Shown one piece after another: positions 62,601 through 64,000 of a stretch of 64,000 nt of DNA. The stretch covers positions 136,946,929 to 137,010,928 of the forward strand of contig NC_135504.1 of NCBI RefSeq assembly GCF_052857255.1. The letters run 5' to 3'. The translations under genes were made by a program, and so were the position numbers. Source of the stretch: Amblyomma americanum (lineage: Eukaryota; Arthropoda; Arachnida; Ixodida; Ixodidae). Positions within the stretch are counted from its first letter, which is position 1, and every line of letters begins with the position of its first letter. The notes beneath the pieces were generated by a model. It had not been told where the DNA came from and did no database searches. It saw nothing but the letters and a program-made list of their open reading frames with translations.

Positions 62601-64000
62601 AGGCTTGGTGGCACCGACCATAGACACATGTTGCAATTCTTCGTTTTTGTAGCACAAGTTCTTTGGCCGACTGGGCTCATCACCAGCACGGACGCACATT
62701 CTCCATACGAAGGCGGTTTATCAGCGATGGCGGCAAACCAGCTGCTTTTTCCAGAGATTACATGCCCCTACACTAAGATGAAGCAACCCAGTGAACCGCT
62801 ATAGACGAGCTACACCTATGACCTCAGCGAAATCATGCCTACACGAACATACTACCAGCATCTCACTCGCCGGACAATTCAGTGGACTTGGTGGCACCGA
62901 CCATAGACACATGTTGCAATTCTTCGTTTTTGTAGGACAGGTTCTGTGGCCGACTGTGCTCATCACCAGCAAAGAAGCGCATGCACCATAGTAAGGCGGT
63001 TTATCAGCAATGGCGGCAAAGCAGCTGCTTTTTACATTGAATACATGCCCCTGCACTAAAATGAAGCAAGCCCAGTGAACCTTATTGACTAGCTACAACT
63101 ATGACCTCAGCGAAATAATGCCTACACGAACATACAACCAGCATCTCATTCACCGGATAATTAAGTGGACATGGTGGCACCGGCCATACACACATGTTGC
63201 AATTCTTCGTTTTTGTAGCACTGGTTCTGAGGCCGACTGGGTTCATCACCAGCACGGAAGCACATGCTCCATAGTAAGGCGGTTTATCAGTGATAGCGGC
63301 AAAGCAGCTGCTTTTTCCAGATTATACATGCACCTTCACTAAGATGAAGCAAGCCCAGTGAACCTTATGGACGAGCTACAGCTATGACATCAGCGAAATC
63401 ATGCCTACACGCATACAACCAGCATCTCATTCGCCGGATAATTCAGTAGACTTGGTGGCACCGACCTTAGACACATGTTGCAATTCTTCGTTTTTGTAGC
63501 ACAGGTTTTGTGGCCGACTTGGCTGATCACCAGCAAGGAAGCACATGCTCCATAGGAAGGCGGTTTATCAGCGGTTGCGGCAAAGAAACTGCTTTTTCCA
63601 GGGAATACATGCCCCTACACTAAGATGAAGCAAGCCCAGTGAACCGTTATAGACGAGCTACAGCTTTGACCTCAGCAAAATTATGCCTACACAAACATAC
63701 AACCAGCATCTCACTCGCCGGATAATTCTGTGGACTTGGTGGCACAGACCATAGACACATGTTGCAATTCAACGTTTTTGTAGGACAGGTTATGTGGCCG
63801 ACTGGGCTCATAACCAGCACGGAAGCACATTCTCCATAGTAAGGTGGTTTATCAGCGATGGCGGCAAAGCAGCTGCTTTTTCCAGGAAATACATGCCCCT
63901 TCACTAAGATGAAGCATGCCCAGTGAACCGTTATAGACGAGCTACAGCTATGACCTCACCGAAATCATGCCTACACGAATATACAACCAGCATCTCATTC
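59685..64000 (+). repeat. Right-hand segment of diverged monomers
   Basis: About 15 monomers of h5, h24, h17, h1, h21, h9, h7, h14/h15, h16 and h12-like types, in an order not seen elsewhere. They carry many private changes: gcgttttttagc-like loss at 61511, gggttcagtgg (61241), ccctgactaag (61352), gaatactacccc (62192), tttacattgaatac (63033), cagtgatagcgg (63289), cagattatacatgc (63320). I found no long near-identical partner for this segment in the window. The window ends mid-monomer. Confidence 0.75.

Larger units (their letters stand above)
1..64000 (+). repeat. Satellite DNA array, ~284-bp monomer, about 225 copies
   Basis: The same unit recurs from the first to the last base at a spacing of 281-284 bp. 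Landmarks in order within a monomer are gtgaacc, ttatagacgagctacag, tcatgcctacacga, catctcattcgccggataat, tggcaccgaccatagacaca, tgttgcaattcttcg, tttttgtagcacagg, ttctgtggccgactgggctc, atcaccagcacggaagcaca, ggcggtttatcagcgatggc, aaagcagctgctttttcc, gggaatacatgcccc and actaagatgaagcaagccca. All copies are head-to-tail; I saw no inverted copy. Neighbouring monomers differ at many diagnostic sites, while copies several kb apart are nearly identical, which is the signature of a higher-order-repeat satellite. The window begins and ends inside a monomer, so the array extends beyond both edges. No family name is assigned. Confidence 0.98.

Noticed and set aside
1..64000. CRISPR array, because of regular repeats
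   Set aside because: Period of 284 bp with the whole period repeated; there are no short conserved repeats separated by unique spacers.

Overview
The whole 64 kb window is one tandem satellite-DNA array. A monomer of about 284 bp repeats head-to-tail roughly 225 times. Every copy I followed points the same way, and no unique sequence interrupts the array except one 165-bp insertion near the left end. I see no credible protein-coding gene, tRNA, rRNA, CRISPR array or autonomous transposon. Short open frames recur on both strands, but they are copies of the same satellite frame. 284 is not a multiple of 3, so neighbouring copies fall in different frames and cannot form one protein.

The organism is a eukaryote. 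The only clue to lineage is the insertion at 1351-1515, a foldback element with 62-nt arms followed by a tail containing gactcgcccaagtttctac. From memory, dispersed repeats of this style (an agcgcaaaa...gacagacacaacacaggcgctg palindrome next to a 'cgactcgccca' segment) are common in ixodid ticks. I therefore suggest a tick or related arachnid with moderate confidence; I could not run a search. The array could be pericentromeric, centromeric or a heterochromatic block; the sequence does not decide.

Layout: 1-19 kb holds three related blocks (1-6234, 6235-11312, 11313-19136) that share monomer order but differ by loss or gain of whole monomers. The third block includes an exact 2,838-bp (10-monomer) tandem duplication at 13461-16298 and 16299-19136. 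From 19,580 to 25,921 the array repeats 9,957-16,298 at an offset of 9,623 bp, with one replaced patch at 21,074-21,397. From 23,488 a 24-monomer higher-order repeat (HOR) of 6.80 kb occurs twice in full (23488-30288, 30289-37088). It is followed by a 17-monomer derivative (37089-41910) and a truncated copy (41911-46161). From 46 to 59.7 kb the monomer types are reshuffled and include two 4.4-kb near-identical segments 5,058 bp apart. From 59.7 kb to the end the monomers carry many private changes, as expected nearer an array edge.

There is no gene system here. The interest lies in the record of unequal exchange, conversion and insertion, with several breakpoints resolvable to tens of bases. 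Monomer types are labelled h1-h24 after their order in the first full HOR, and monomer starts are set at the 'ttatag' (or 'ctatag') that follows 'gtgaacc'.
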